Source: Anaerococcus sp. Marseille-Q5996 (GTDB lineage Bacteria; Bacillota; Clostridia; Tissierellales; Peptoniphilaceae). From it: a stretch of DNA of 64,000 bases. Both the position numbers and the translations under genes were made by a program. The notes below the pieces were generated by a model, which saw only the letters and a program-made list of their open reading frames with translations, made no database searches and had not been told where the DNA came from. Within the stretch, counting starts at the first letter, position 1, and every line of letters starts with the position of its first letter. The stretch is taken from the NCBI RefSeq assembly GCF_946893725.1, contig NZ_CAMPPE010000004.1:124001-188000 (forward strand). The letters run 5' to 3'. Shown here one piece after another: positions 33,984 through 42,291 of this stretch.

Positions 33984-35224
33984 TGAAAGATTTAAAAAAT
34001 TTATTTAAACTAGTATGGAAAAGATTTTCTGTATGGATTATCCTTCTTACAATACTAACTCTTTTGCTAAATGGATTAAGTGCCAGAGATCAAATAAAGC
34101 GAAATGAAGACATCTTAGAAAATTTAGTGGTGAGTATGGCAAAAGATGTTGGAGAAAAAGCGCCAAAAAGTGATGGCAAATTCGATGAGAAATATATAGA
34201 AGAATCTAAAAAAATTTTTGATAAGTTCCAAAAAAAATATAAACTTCACTTCACAGAAGCAGATGAGGATGGTTATTTCCCAGGATTTTTTGAAGAGGAT
34301 GATCCATCTATAGATTATGAAAAAGTCAGTCTTGCAAACAATTTTAAACAGGCAATGCATTTTATATCTGAAAAAGGAATTGCAAATAATTATTACAATG
34401 CAAATTTATTTGCACCCCTAGTATTTTTTGTAAGTGTGATAGGATTTCTAATCACATCTATGGAGCAATCCTTCCCTTATTACGAATTTACAACCATGCT
34501 ACCATGGAAAAAACGAGATGAAGTATGGATGAAGGCCCTAATAGTTTTTGGACTAGGATTAGGATTATTCTTGGTAAATCTTTTTGTAAGTTCGCTTATA
34601 TTAGGGACTTCAAATTTATCTAATATAGCTGGAACACCACGTATTGGTAATATTGCAGGTAAATTAATATTAACCATGTTTGGTACAAGTATTTTGGTTG
34701 TATCAACAGGGATGATTGCCGGAAACTTTTTGGGCCATATTGGAATGATGATTGTTGCCCTTGGCGGTTTTGAACTGATTTGGCAAAATATTAGAGTTAT
34801 AATTTCAATTTTTAGTCCAGCTTTTGATGAAAATTTATTATTCAATTTAGACCAAAAATTTGAAAGATTTTTAACAAATATACCTGAAATAATTAAACCA
34901 TTCATATCAATAACCCATACTAAGGAAGAATATGCTTATCTATTTGGTTTTATAATTGTTGCAATACTGTGGGCAGTATTGGCATATTTTGTTAGCCAAA
35001 AACTAAGTGGAGAAAAATCAGGATATATGATTATTTCAAATCCTATCGAAAAATTTGTAAAAATCCTGGCTATATTAAGTTTTACAAGTTTGTTTTATGT
35101 TATAATTTCAGATACCATAGTTGGAATAAACTCAATTCCGCTTGATTTGGCAATTTACATCCTTGGTCTCTTGATAAGCATAAAACTATTTGATATTCTA
35201 TTTAAGATAAGACTTAAATTTTAG
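33983..35224 (+). CDS. ABC-2-like transporter membrane protein
   Basis: A 413-residue membrane protein. TM1 (WIILLTILTLLLNGLSA) is followed by a ~100-residue extracytoplasmic loop, then about seven more hydrophobic segments (for example LFAPLVFFVSVIGFLITSM, VFGLGLGLFLVNLFVSSLIL). The motif after TM2, SFPYYEFTTMLPWKKRDEVWMKA, is a cytoplasmic coupling element common in Firmicute ABC-2 permeases. Start and ATPase stop share one base (TAATG). The loop may be the sensing or substrate-binding part. Confidence 0.85.
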   Translation: MKDLKNLFKLVWKRFSVWIILLTILTLLLNGLSARDQIKRNEDILENLVVSMAKDVGEKAPKSDGKFDEKYIEESKKIFDKFQKKYKLHFTEADEDGYFPGFFEEDDPSIDYEKVSLANNFKQAMHFISEKGIANNYYNANLFAPLVFFVSVIGFLITSMEQSFPYYEFTTMLPWKKRDEVWMKALIVFGLGLGLFLVNLFVSSLILGTSNLSNIAGTPRIGNIAGKLILTMFGTSILVVSTGMIAGNFLGHIGMMIVALGGFELIWQNIRVIISIFSPAFDENLLFNLDQKFERFLTNIPEIIKPFISITHTKEEYAYLFGFIIVAILWAVLAYFVSQKLSGEKSGYMIISNPIEKFVKILAILSFTSLFYVIISDTIVGINSIPLDLAIYILGLLISIKLFDILFKIRLKF

Positions 35225-35240
35225 CTTTTAAGGAGTTTTT

Positions 35241-35687
35241 ATGGCAAAAGATAGATTGACTTGGGACGAATATTTTATGAACTTAGCTATCACAGTTTCA
35301 CAAAGGGGGACCTGTGATAGGGCCTATGTTGGTTGTGTAATAGTTAATAATGATCATAGGATAGTCACAACTGGGTATAATGGTTCTATAAAAGGCAATC
35401 CACATTGCGATGAAATCGGGCATACTATGCGCGATGGCCACTGCATTGCAACTATCCATGCAGAAATGAATGCACTTTTATATTGTGCCAAAGAAGGTAT
35501 TTCAGTAAAAGATTGTATCTGCTATGTAACCCATTTTCCTTGTTTAAATTGTACAAAAAGCTTGATACAAGCGGGTATCAGCAAAATTTATTATAAGGAA
35601 GCTTATAGAATGGATGAATATGCATTCAAGCTTTTAAATCGCAATAATATAGAGTTTATCAAGATTGATTTGCCAACAGAATATTAA
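35241..35687 (+). CDS. comEB: dCMP deaminase (ComEB-like)
   Basis: Zinc enzyme that converts dCMP to dUMP for thymidylate synthesis. The zinc site is complete: HAEMNALLYC (His-x-Glu, ~73) and PCLNCTKSLIQAGI (two Cys, ~96). The opening LTWDEYFMNLAITVSQRGTCDRAYVGCVIV is the family signature. Length of 148 residues is typical. RBS AAGGAG. It lies 16 nt after the ABC permease and 18 nt before udp, so pyrimidine salvage genes share a run of same-strand genes. Confidence 0.93.
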   Translation: MAKDRLTWDEYFMNLAITVSQRGTCDRAYVGCVIVNNDHRIVTTGYNGSIKGNPHCDEIGHTMRDGHCIATIHAEMNALLYCAKEGISVKDCICYVTHFPCLNCTKSLIQAGISKIYYKEAYRMDEYAFKLLNRNNIEFIKIDLPTEY

Positions 35688-35705
35688 TCTTAGATAGGAG
35701 ATATT

Positions 35706-36479
35706 ATGAATTATAGTGAAGATAATAAGCAATACCATATTGGATTAGGAGCAGAGGATATCGGAAAGTATGTAATCCTTCCTGGAGACCCAAAAAGATG
35801 CGAAAAAATTGCAGCCCACTTTGATGATGCAAAGTTAGTAGGGGATAATCGTGAGTATATCACCTACACAGGCTATCTAAATGGAGAAAAAGTTTCTGTA
35901 ACATCAACAGGAATTGGAGGTCCATCAGCAGCTATTGCCATGGAAGAGCTTACAAAAATCGGAGCTCACACTTTTATCCGTATAGGAACTTGCGGTGGTA
36001 TGCAAATAAATATAAAAAGTGGGGATATAGTTATTGCAAATGCTGCCATTAGAGCAGAGGGTACTAGCAAGGAATATGCACCAATAGAGTTTCCTGCAGT
36101 AAGCACATTTGAAATCACATCTGCCCTTAAAAATGCAAGTAATAAGTTGGATTTAACTAGCCATGTGGGAGTTGTTCAGTGCAAGGATAGTTTTTACGGC
36201 CAACATGAGCCAGACAAAATGCCAATTTCTTATGAACTAGAAAGTAAATGGCAGGCTTGGCTTAGAATGGGTACTCTAGCAAGTGAAATGGAATCAGCAG
36301 CACTTTTTACAGTTGCAAACTATTTAAATGTTAGATGCGGCTCATGCTTTTTAGTAGTAGCTAATCAAGAAAGAGAAAAAGCTGGGCTAGAAAATCCAGT
36401 GGTACACGATACAGAAATGGCTATAAATGTAGCAGTTGAAGCTTTAAGAGAATTAATAAAATCAGACAAGAATAAGTAA
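35706..36479 (+). CDS. udp: Uridine phosphorylase
   Basis: Cleaves uridine (and often deoxyuridine) to uracil and ribose 1-phosphate. Phosphate-binding and active-site motifs are [12 protein letters not shown] (~27), [10 protein letters not shown] (~93) and [13 protein letters not shown] (~195), where the Glu-Met-Glu contacts ribose. Length is 257 residues, as in the enterobacterial enzyme. AGGAGA RBS. Paired with the dCMP deaminase upstream it supports pyrimidine nucleoside salvage. Confidence 0.94.
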   Translation: MNYSEDNKQYHIGLGAEDIGKYVILPGDPKRCEKIAAHFDDAKLVGDNREYITYTGYLNGEKVSVTSTGIGGPSAAIAMEELTKIGAHTFIRIGTCGGMQINIKSGDIVIANAAIRAEGTSKEYAPIEFPAVSTFEITSALKNASNKLDLTSHVGVVQCKDSFYGQHEPDKMPISYELESKWQAWLRMGTLASEMESAALFTVANYLNVRCGSCFLVVANQEREKAGLENPVVHDTEMAINVAVEALRELIKSDKNK

Positions 36480-36483
36480 AAAA

Positions 36484-36521
36484 TAAAAGATAGGCACTTA
36501 TTGCCTATCTTTTATTTTTTG
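36484..36521 (+). terminator. Intrinsic terminator after udp
   Basis: Stem AAAGATAGGCA / TGCCTATCTTT with a 5-nt loop, followed by TATTTTTT. Confidence 0.92.
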
Positions 36522-36610
36522 CTTAATTACGCTCCCCGCTTAGGGGTGAAGTTTGTGGGGTGGTTTGGAGGGGCTATCGGAACTCCCTTAAAGTGGCCCT
36601 CCAATTTTTG
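36521..36610 (+). ncRNA. Candidate structured small RNA ending in its own terminator
   Basis: This ~90-nt stretch has far higher G+C (well over half) than the AT-rich DNA around it. It has no open reading frame of note. A CCCC/GGGG hairpin (36534-36546) is followed by a G-rich single strand, then a stem TTGGAGGG (36565-36572) paired with CCCTCCAA (36597-36604) directly followed by five T's. The structure reads as an RNA in the plus orientation. I do not recognise SRP RNA, 6S, tmRNA, a T-box or a known riboswitch. No clear promoter is seen; it could be processed from udp read-through. Confidence 0.5.
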
Positions 36611-36613
36611 ATG

Positions 36614-36654
36614 TATTATTTAAAATAAATATTACTTTAGAATTTTAAATAATA
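36614..36654. repeat. AT-only inverted repeat downstream of pfkB
   Basis: Perfect 12-bp arms TATTATTTAAAA (36614-36625) and TTTTAAATAATA (36643-36654) with a 17-nt loop. It lies 17 nt beyond the stop of the minus-strand phosphofructokinase gene and may serve as a weak transcript end or stabiliser. Confidence 0.55.
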
Positions 36655-36670
36655 ATATTTAAGAGAGTTT

Positions 36671-37603
36671 TTATTCAATTTCTTCAATTTCTACATAATC
36701 TAGCATATCAATAATCAAATCACGATCTGGTAAGTCTAGGACCCTGGCTGTTGCTGATGCAGATGCTACTGCCATTTTGTATGCTTTTACTGGATCTATA
36801 TCCTTTGCCATATTTGCCAGAAATCCTGCAATCATTGCATCGCGGCAGGCAACTGTATTTACTATTTCTCTACCATCGTTTATTTCATTTGATTCATAAA
36901 CCTTATCTTTTGAAAATAACATAGAACCATTGGCTCCATAGGATATAATTACGTTTTTTGCACCCATTTCTAATAATTTTTTGCCGTAAGGGATGTAGTC
37001 GAATTTAGTTTTGATATTTGCATCAAAGATTTTTGCTATATCGTATCCATTTGGCTTTATTAAAATTGGCTCTTGCTTTACCATATTTAAAAGATATTGG
37101 CTAGGAACATCTGCTACAAAGTCGGCACCATTTGCTTTTGCAACAGAAAGTAGCCTATCATATATATCTTCGTCCATATTTTCTTGCATAGGTGGGACAG
37201 ATCCACCAAAGATAATAGTATCTCCTTCACGGACCCTAGATAGATAAAATAAAAGCTCATCAACTTCGTCAGATGAAATATTTGGCCCTGGAAAGTGGAT
37301 GGATGTTTCTCTGTGATTTTCAAAAATTGTTACATTTGTACGGTTTACAGCATCCATCTCTACAAAATCGATTAAAATATCTTCATTATGAAGCCAATCC
37401 TTGATAAATTGTCCTTGAAATCCACCCACAAATCCTGTAGCAATTGTAGGTATTCCCAGTGAAGAGAGGACCCTTGAAACATTTATCGCCTTACCACCTG
37501 GTAGGGTACGTTCGCTTTGTACATAATTTTTTTCTCCAAGTTCTATTTCCTCAAGTCCAACGTATAAATCTATGGAGGGATTTAGGGTTACGGTATAAAT
37601 CAT
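36671..37603 (-). CDS. 1-phosphofructokinase-like PfkB-family sugar kinase
   Basis: Phosphorylates a sugar phosphate (fructose 1-phosphate or tagatose 6-phosphate type). The N-terminus MIYTVTLNPSIDLYVGLEEIELGE and LPGGKAINVSRVLSSLGI are FruK/LacC signatures; IIFGGSVPP and the C-terminal PfkB region are present. The usual catalytic G-A-G-D is changed to A-C-R-D in NTVACRDAMIAGFLA (~248-262); the Asp that acts as base is kept. No fructose PTS or repressor lies nearby; instead it sits 9 nt after murF in the ddl-murF run. Substrate is therefore open. 310 residues, RBS AAGGAG. Confidence 0.88.
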   Translation of the reverse strand: MIYTVTLNPSIDLYVGLEEIELGEKNYVQSERTLPGGKAINVSRVLSSLGIPTIATGFVGGFQGQFIKDWLHNEDILIDFVEMDAVNRTNVTIFENHRETSIHFPGPNISSDEVDELLFYLSRVREGDTIIFGGSVPPMQENMDEDIYDRLLSVAKANGADFVADVPSQYLLNMVKQEPILIKPNGYDIAKIFDANIKTKFDYIPYGKKLLEMGAKNVIISYGANGSMLFSKDKVYESNEINDGREIVNTVACRDAMIAGFLANMAKDIDPVKAYKMAVASASATARVLDLPDRDLIIDMLDYVEIEEIE

Positions 37604-37612
37604 AATTACTCC

Positions 37613-38992
37613 TTAAATTTTAAGTGTTCTTATACATTCAATTATTTCTTCCATGTGCATGCCATGGCTGCCTTTTACAAAGACTAGGCTTGATTTTGTA
37701 ATCAATTGTTTTAGCTTATCGCAGACATCAGCCTTATTTTCAAAGTAGAATAAGCGATTTTTTGGAAAATTTTCCATAGCTCCCTTATACATTTCATAGG
37801 AAAGAGGGCCATAGAAAAGGCAGTAGTGAATCTCCTTTTGGTCAATATTTTTCCCAGCTTCATAATGGAGTTTTTTCTCATCATCACCTAGTTCTAGCAT
37901 ATCGCCCAAAACTACAATTTTATTTTTGTAGCCCTTCAGGGTGTAGCTTGTATTTAGCCCTGTTAAAAGTGCTTGGGGATTTGACTTGTAAGAATCATCT
38001 AGGATGTCAAAGCCATCAAGTTCTAAAATAGCAGACCTATTGTGGCTGCCTTTTACTTTTTTTAGGCCATCTTTTATTTCTTTCTCATCAAGACCTAGCA
38101 TTTGGGCAATCATTACTGTAATTCCAGCATTATAAACTTGATGGTCGCCTAAAAGTGGGACAGTGTAAGTAATATCCTCATGTTTAAATTCTACCCCAGA
38201 ATTAGTGTTCTCTACTCGATTGATTATAAAATCTGCTTTTTGATCTTGCCCAAATGTCATGACTTTTTGTGTTAAATCATAAGTAGGAATGACTTTTGCC
38301 AAAATTGGATCATCTATATTATAGATAAAAATCCCATCATCAGAAAGACCTTCAGTAATTTCCATTTTTGCCTTTGCAATTCCTTCTCTTGTTTTTAGAT
38401 TATGCAGGTGGCTGTCGCCGATATTTAAAATCATAGCAATATCTGGTTTTGCAATAGGACTTGTAAGGGCAATGTCACCAAAATTGTCTGTACCAAGCTC
38501 AATAATTCCTATTTCTGTATCTTCATCTAAGCAAAGAATTGTTTTTGGGACTCCAATTTCATTATTTAAGTTACCCATTGTTTTTTGTACTTTATATTTT
38601 TCTTTTAAAGTAGATTCTAGTAAATCTTTTGTAGTTGTTTTTCCGTTTGAACCTGTGATACCAATTATTTTTATATCTAGTTGGTTTCTGTAAGCTGTGG
38701 CAAGATCTCTAAGGGCTTTTGCAGTATCAGCTACTTTTATATATGGTATCGTGATATTTTTATTAATCTCAAAATCATTATCGATAATAAAGGCAGCCGC
38801 TCCCTTGTTTTCACATTCTTTTATAAAAATCCTACCATCAAATACTTCTCCTATAAGCGGTATATAGAGATTGCCCGGACTTATTGTTCTAGAATCTGTA
38901 GAAATTCCTTCTATAAGTATATCTTTTTGATTTTCATCTGAAAGCTCTCCACCAACCATATCTGCAACTTGGCATAAAGTTCTTTTAATCAT
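37613..38992 (-). CDS. murF: UDP-N-acetylmuramoyl-tripeptide:D-alanyl-D-alanine ligase MurF
   Basis: Adds D-Ala-D-Ala to the UDP-MurNAc-tripeptide, the last cytoplasmic step of peptidoglycan precursor synthesis. The ATP motif is GITGSNGKTTTKDLLE (~113), followed by NLNNEIGVPKTIL and ELGTDNFGDI. C-terminal DDSYKSNPQALLTGL is the MurF-type DxYxxNP element. Length of 459 residues is standard. Its ATG overlaps the ddl stop by 4 nt (ATGA), so D-Ala-D-Ala production and use are translationally coupled. Confidence 0.96.
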   Translation of the reverse strand: MIKRTLCQVADMVGGELSDENQKDILIEGISTDSRTISPGNLYIPLIGEVFDGRIFIKECENKGAAAFIIDNDFEINKNITIPYIKVADTAKALRDLATAYRNQLDIKIIGITGSNGKTTTKDLLESTLKEKYKVQKTMGNLNNEIGVPKTILCLDEDTEIGIIELGTDNFGDIALTSPIAKPDIAMILNIGDSHLHNLKTREGIAKAKMEITEGLSDDGIFIYNIDDPILAKVIPTYDLTQKVMTFGQDQKADFIINRVENTNSGVEFKHEDITYTVPLLGDHQVYNAGITVMIAQMLGLDEKEIKDGLKKVKGSHNRSAILELDGFDILDDSYKSNPQALLTGLNTSYTLKGYKNKIVVLGDMLELGDDEKKLHYEAGKNIDQKEIHYCLFYGPLSYEMYKGAMENFPKNRLFYFENKADVCDKLKQLITKSSLVFVKGSHGMHMEEIIECIRTLKI

Positions 38993-40029
38993 TGAAATCT
39001 CCTAAATCCATCTTCAATTAACTTATCAAGGACATAAGAAAAAGATTCTTTATACATATCCATAGCAAGTCTTGCAAAAAATGAAGTAGGTGTAAAGCCA
39101 GGGAAGGTATTTATTTCATTCATATAAAATTTGTGATCTTTTGTATAGAAAACATCTACTCTAGCAAAACCTTCGCAACCTGCTGCCTTGTAGCATTCTT
39201 TGGCAAATTCTATGGCTTGGTTTTTATAAATTTCCTCCATTTGATAAGGAATTTGGGCAATGGTTTTTGTATCAAAATATTTTGCATCATAGTCAAGGAA
39301 TTTGTGGTCTGTGATATATGCAGCAGGTTCTGATGCATCCAGATTGTCCCCTTGGCCAATGATTGCAATTTCTATTTCCTGGCCGTCTACTAATTCTTCA
39401 ACCAAGGCTTTTTGGTCATACTTTAAGGCCTCTATTATAGCATCTTCTAATTGATCCTTATTTTCCACCTTGCTAACACCCACAGAAGATCCATTTGCAG
39501 ATGGCTTTACTATAAGAGGTAAACCTATCTCATCAATACACCTTTGCATAAATTCTTCATCAAAACCTTCTTTATATGTGTAAAGGTATTTTGCCTGAGA
39601 AAGTCCATTTTTTTCAAAAATGTCATTGGTTGTAACCTTATCCATGCAAATAGCAGAGGATAATAAACCATTACCTATATAAGGAAATCTAATGCAATCT
39701 AAAAATCCTTGGATAGTTCCATCTTCTCCATAAGTACCATGGATGGCTGGAATAATAATTGTATTTGCTGGGTCATAATTTTTTAGGATGTCTAAAAAGT
39801 CTGCAATGGATCCAGCAACATTATTATCAGTTTCTTTTGCAAGTTCAAATTCATCCTTTGTATCTATAATATCAAAGGGGTTTGAAAAGGCACCTTTTTT
39901 ATCTATATATACAATTTTAGTATCATATTTTTCTTTATCTAAGCTAAGACTAATGTTTAGGGCGCTTCTTAGGGAAATTTCATGTTCACTAGAAGGTCCT
40001 CCACATAATAGAAATACGTTAATCATCAT
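38989..40029 (-). CDS. ddl: D-alanine--D-alanine ligase
   Basis: ATP-grasp enzyme that makes the D-Ala-D-Ala dipeptide. N-terminal LCGGPSSEHEISLRSA is the Ddl signature; IVKPSANGSSVGVSKV (ATP loop), and EINTFPGFTPTSFFARLA near the C-terminus (with F in the omega-loop/C-terminal region) complete the fold. ATGs at 40029 and 40026 (MMINVFLL) follow a GTGAG RBS; a longer frame to 40086 adds a non-family N-terminus. Length is 346 residues. It leads the ddl-murF-pfkB run. Confidence 0.95.
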   Translation of the reverse strand: MMINVFLLCGGPSSEHEISLRSALNISLSLDKEKYDTKIVYIDKKGAFSNPFDIIDTKDEFELAKETDNNVAGSIADFLDILKNYDPANTIIIPAIHGTYGEDGTIQGFLDCIRFPYIGNGLLSSAICMDKVTTNDIFEKNGLSQAKYLYTYKEGFDEEFMQRCIDEIGLPLIVKPSANGSSVGVSKVENKDQLEDAIIEALKYDQKALVEELVDGQEIEIAIIGQGDNLDASEPAAYITDHKFLDYDAKYFDTKTIAQIPYQMEEIYKNQAIEFAKECYKAAGCEGFARVDVFYTKDHKFYMNEINTFPGFTPTSFFARLAMDMYKESFSYVLDKLIEDGFRRFQ

Positions 40030-40057
40030 AATCTCACTTTCATCTCTAATTAATAAA

Positions 40058-40086
40058 ATTTTACTACATATAAAAAAACTGGGCAA
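40058..40086 (-). promoter_or_regulatory. Putative promoter of ddl
   Basis: On the minus strand TTGCCC (40086-40081), 17-nt spacer, TAAAAT (40063-40058), about 29 nt before the ddl start. Confidence 0.5.
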
Positions 40087-40120
40087 ATTTAATGGTCTGA
40101 TTACATATTTAAGCAGGCAA

Positions 40121-40138
40121 TTGTAACAATTTAGTTAC
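40121..40138. promoter_or_regulatory. Degenerate WalR-like site between ddl and the wall-protein gene
   Basis: TGTAAC, 5 nt, AGTTAC: one mismatch from the TGTWAH-N5-TGTWAH WalR direct repeat; it also reads as a GTAAC/GTTAC dyad. It lies about 35 nt upstream of the ddl -35. Confidence 0.35.
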
Positions 40139-40380
40139 TTATTATATATAGTTAAATATTCACAAGTTTTATTAAATTGAAATAATTTTATAAAAAACGG
40201 CTAAAAATGGTGTAAATATGTGGTTTACCATAGTAAAAATAAAAATAGAACTTTTGGAAATTCTTCATAAATGTTATAATATCAACATATTTCGGCAATC
40301 CACTAATAGAATTACAAATTTCTAAATCTACATAATTACTACACAATTAGCCTGTATAATAACACTTGTACAAACGGAGT
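40139..40380. other. AT-rich intergenic stretch without genes
   Basis: Very AT-rich with no ORF of note. Two isolated TATAAT boxes are seen on the plus strand (40275-40280 and 40355-40360), each lacking a good -35, so the downstream gene may have a long leader. I looked for a ydaO-type c-di-AMP riboswitch, common before such wall genes, and do not see its conserved G-rich core. Confidence 0.5.
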
Positions 40381-40408
40381 TGTTAACATTTTGTAACCTT
40401 TGTTACAA
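40381..40408 (+). promoter_or_regulatory. WalR-type box upstream of the SH3/Apf-like gene
   Basis: TGTTAA (40381-40386), exactly 5 nt, TGTAAC (40392-40397) fits TGTWAH-N5-TGTWAH, the WalR direct repeat. A third half-site TGTTAC (40401-40406) follows, creating the perfect dyad TTGTAAC / GTTACAA (40391-40408, 4-nt loop). It sits 67-94 nt before the ATG. Confidence 0.6.
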
Positions 40409-40474
40409 ATGACCCGTTAAATTTAAACTTAAATAGAAAATTTAGCCTAAAAGGCAATTGAAAGGATATTATAC

Positions 40475-41314
40475 ATGTTTAACTTTAAAAAATATGCTAT
40501 TGCAGCAGCATTAGTAATTCCAACAGTAATTGGATTTGGAGCAAAAGACTCTGAGGCAAGCAAACTTGCAATCAACAAAAACCTTGCCCAAGGTGTAAAT
40601 GTTAGAACAGAAGCAAAAGAAGGCGACAATGTTATCGGCCTTATAGATAATAATGAAAAAACATATGAAGTTCTAGGCAAAGAAGGAGCTTGGACAAAAA
40701 TCGAATTTAACGGCAAAGAAGCATATGTTGTTTCAAAATGGTTCATCGAATTAGATGATACAAAACTAGTAGCAGATGCAAACTTTAGAGATGCAGCTAA
40801 CCTTGACTCAAATGTAATCGAAGTTTTAAAAGCTAATACTGAAGTTGAAGTACTAGGTCTTGCTGAAAATGGTTATGTAAAAGTAAAAGCAAATGATAAA
40901 GAAGGATATGTTTACCACGATCTTTTAGAATCATTTAGACAAGTAAGAATTGAAAACGAAAAAGCTCAACAAGCTCAAGCAGCAAACAACAATACACAAA
41001 CAGCTCAAAGACAAGCTCAAACACAAACTCAAACAAGAACACAAACTTACCAACAAGCACCACAAGAACAACAATCATACCAAGGTTCTTCAAACTGGGC
41101 TAAAGAATGGATTGCTCAAAGAGAATCAAACGGTTCATACACAGCATACAATCCAAATGGCGGATATTACGGTAGATACCAATTAAATCCATCATTAATT
41201 CCTTACGGTGCAAGCCCAGCTCAACAAGAAGCAGCAGCAGATAACTATGTAGCACAAAGATATGGTTCATGGGAACGTGCACAACAATTCTGGGCAGCTA
41301 ATGGTTGGTATTAA
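40475..41314 (+). CDS. Secreted SH3-domain wall protein with Apf/transglycosylase-like C-terminus
   Basis: Signal peptide (MFNFKKYAIAAALVIPTVIGFG...SEAS, ~30 residues), two bacterial SH3 domains (~31-90, GVNVRTEAKEGDNVIGLI...; ~92-152, NFRDAANLDSNVIEVL...), a Gln/Thr-rich linker (~160-205), and a C-terminal ~70-residue domain (WAKEWIAQRESNGSYTAYNPNG...GRYQL...NYVAQRYGSWERAQQFWAANGWY). That domain closely resembles the C-terminus of lactobacillar aggregation-promoting factors, related to lysozyme-like transglycosylases; the Glu in QRESNGSY is the candidate catalytic residue. It likely binds and trims peptidoglycan at the surface. The WalR-type box upstream fits that role. Confidence 0.85.
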   Translation: MFNFKKYAIAAALVIPTVIGFGAKDSEASKLAINKNLAQGVNVRTEAKEGDNVIGLIDNNEKTYEVLGKEGAWTKIEFNGKEAYVVSKWFIELDDTKLVADANFRDAANLDSNVIEVLKANTEVEVLGLAENGYVKVKANDKEGYVYHDLLESFRQVRIENEKAQQAQAANNNTQTAQRQAQTQTQTRTQTYQQAPQEQQSYQGSSNWAKEWIAQRESNGSYTAYNPNGGYYGRYQLNPSLIPYGASPAQQEAAADNYVAQRYGSWERAQQFWAANGWY

Positions 41315-41329
41315 TCAGAAATAATTTAT

Positions 41330-41362
41330 AAAAGATTACCATTTTTTGGTAGTCTTTTTTTA
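41330..41362 (+). terminator. Intrinsic terminator after the SH3/Apf-like gene
   Basis: Stem AAAGATTACCA / TGGTAGTCTTT (one G-T pair) with a T5 loop, followed by a T-run. Confidence 0.9.
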
Positions 41363-41448
41363 ATTTTAAATTCTTTACACAAACTTTACAAATAAATGAT
41401 ATAATCATTATAAACTGTCCAGTATGTAAAATAATGCTAGGGGGAAGA

Positions 41449-42228
41449 ATGGATAAAGCTAATAGTGTAAAGAAAAAATTAAATAGACTTTGCAATGAAG
41501 ATAAGATAGAAACACTTTTTTTTGATGAAGAAAGTGATACACTTATTATTTTAGATTTAGATACTATTGTTTTTAAGGGTGTCTATATAAAATACCGTGA
41601 CAATGATAGTATTATAGAAATAAATACTGCAACCAAATCACTAAGAGTAAATAATGATGGGGAGATTTCTAGAGGTAAAATTGACCCGCTGACAAAAAAA
41701 TACATTGATAAGATAGCAGTTGAGAAATTTAATATTAAAAAACTTGATGAAGATTATTTTGCAGATCTTAAAGAATCAATCGATGATGAGATTTGCGAAA
41801 TTCAAGATGAAAAATCAAAAGAAGTTTACCAAACTGTAAAAGATACACTAAAAGAAGTTCATGAAAGAAACTACGACAAAGATTTTATCATCAGCCAAAT
41901 GAAAAAGTTTGATATTATAGAAAAAAAAGACCATTTTAATCTTGAAAGATATATAGGGGCTACAAAAGTAAAATATAACTCAGCTAAAAACAAGGTTACT
42001 GTAAGAAATGACTATAATTTTAAAGAAAAATTTGAATTCAGTGATGTTGTTTCAGATTTTAATACAGGAGTATTTTTGGAAATAGTTAAAAATCACTACC
42101 ATAAAATAGCCTATGACAAAAGAAGATTAAGCCTTGATGATGCCTTCATAGACCAGTATCCAGTATTTACTCACACTGCAGCCTTGGGAGATAAGGATAA
42201 AGATCCTAAAGACGAAAAGGATAATTAA
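41449..42228 (+). CDS. Hypothetical soluble protein, unknown family
   Basis: A 259-residue charged, soluble protein without signal peptide, membrane segment or recognised motif. The N-terminal ~70 residues look beta-rich (IETLFFDEESDTLIILDLDTIVFKGVYIKYR), the middle is helical and acidic (DLKESIDDEICEIQDEKSKEVYQTVKDTLKEVHE), and residues ~170-235 look beta-rich again with a similar theme (TKVKYNSAKNKVTVRNDYNFKEKFEFSD). The tail is Asp/Lys low-complexity. ATG 41449 is chosen because AGGGGGAAG directly precedes it; an upstream in-frame ATG at 41434 would translate the RBS. TATAAT at 41400-41405 may be its -10. It is followed by a cyclophilin gene 63 nt later. Confidence 0.75.
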   Translation: MDKANSVKKKLNRLCNEDKIETLFFDEESDTLIILDLDTIVFKGVYIKYRDNDSIIEINTATKSLRVNNDGEISRGKIDPLTKKYIDKIAVEKFNIKKLDEDYFADLKESIDDEICEIQDEKSKEVYQTVKDTLKEVHERNYDKDFIISQMKKFDIIEKKDHFNLERYIGATKVKYNSAKNKVTVRNDYNFKEKFEFSDVVSDFNTGVFLEIVKNHYHKIAYDKRRLSLDDAFIDQYPVFTHTAALGDKDKDPKDEKDN

Positions 42229-42291
42229 TGTTACCTTAAGCTAAAATTTGGTTATAAACTTAATATGACAAATTTAAGAAAAGAGGTAAAT

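Noticed and set aside
36550-36610. T-box, SRP RNA, tRNA or 6S RNA identity for the GC-rich island
   Set aside because: The GGGTGG-type stretch is not followed by the T-box ACCGCG core, there is no GGAAG tetraloop region of SRP RNA, no T-loop GTTCRA of tRNA, and the length is too short for 6S RNA.
40139-40474. ydaO-type c-di-AMP riboswitch before the SH3/Apf-like gene
   Set aside because: Such wall genes often carry one, and cdaA is in this window, but the spacer is AT-rich and lacks the conserved G-rich pseudosymmetric core.
40960-41080. CAA-rich tract resembling a short tandem array or CRISPR-like repeat
   Set aside because: It is the coding sequence of the Gln/Thr-rich linker in the SH3/Apf-like protein; no regular repeat-spacer structure.
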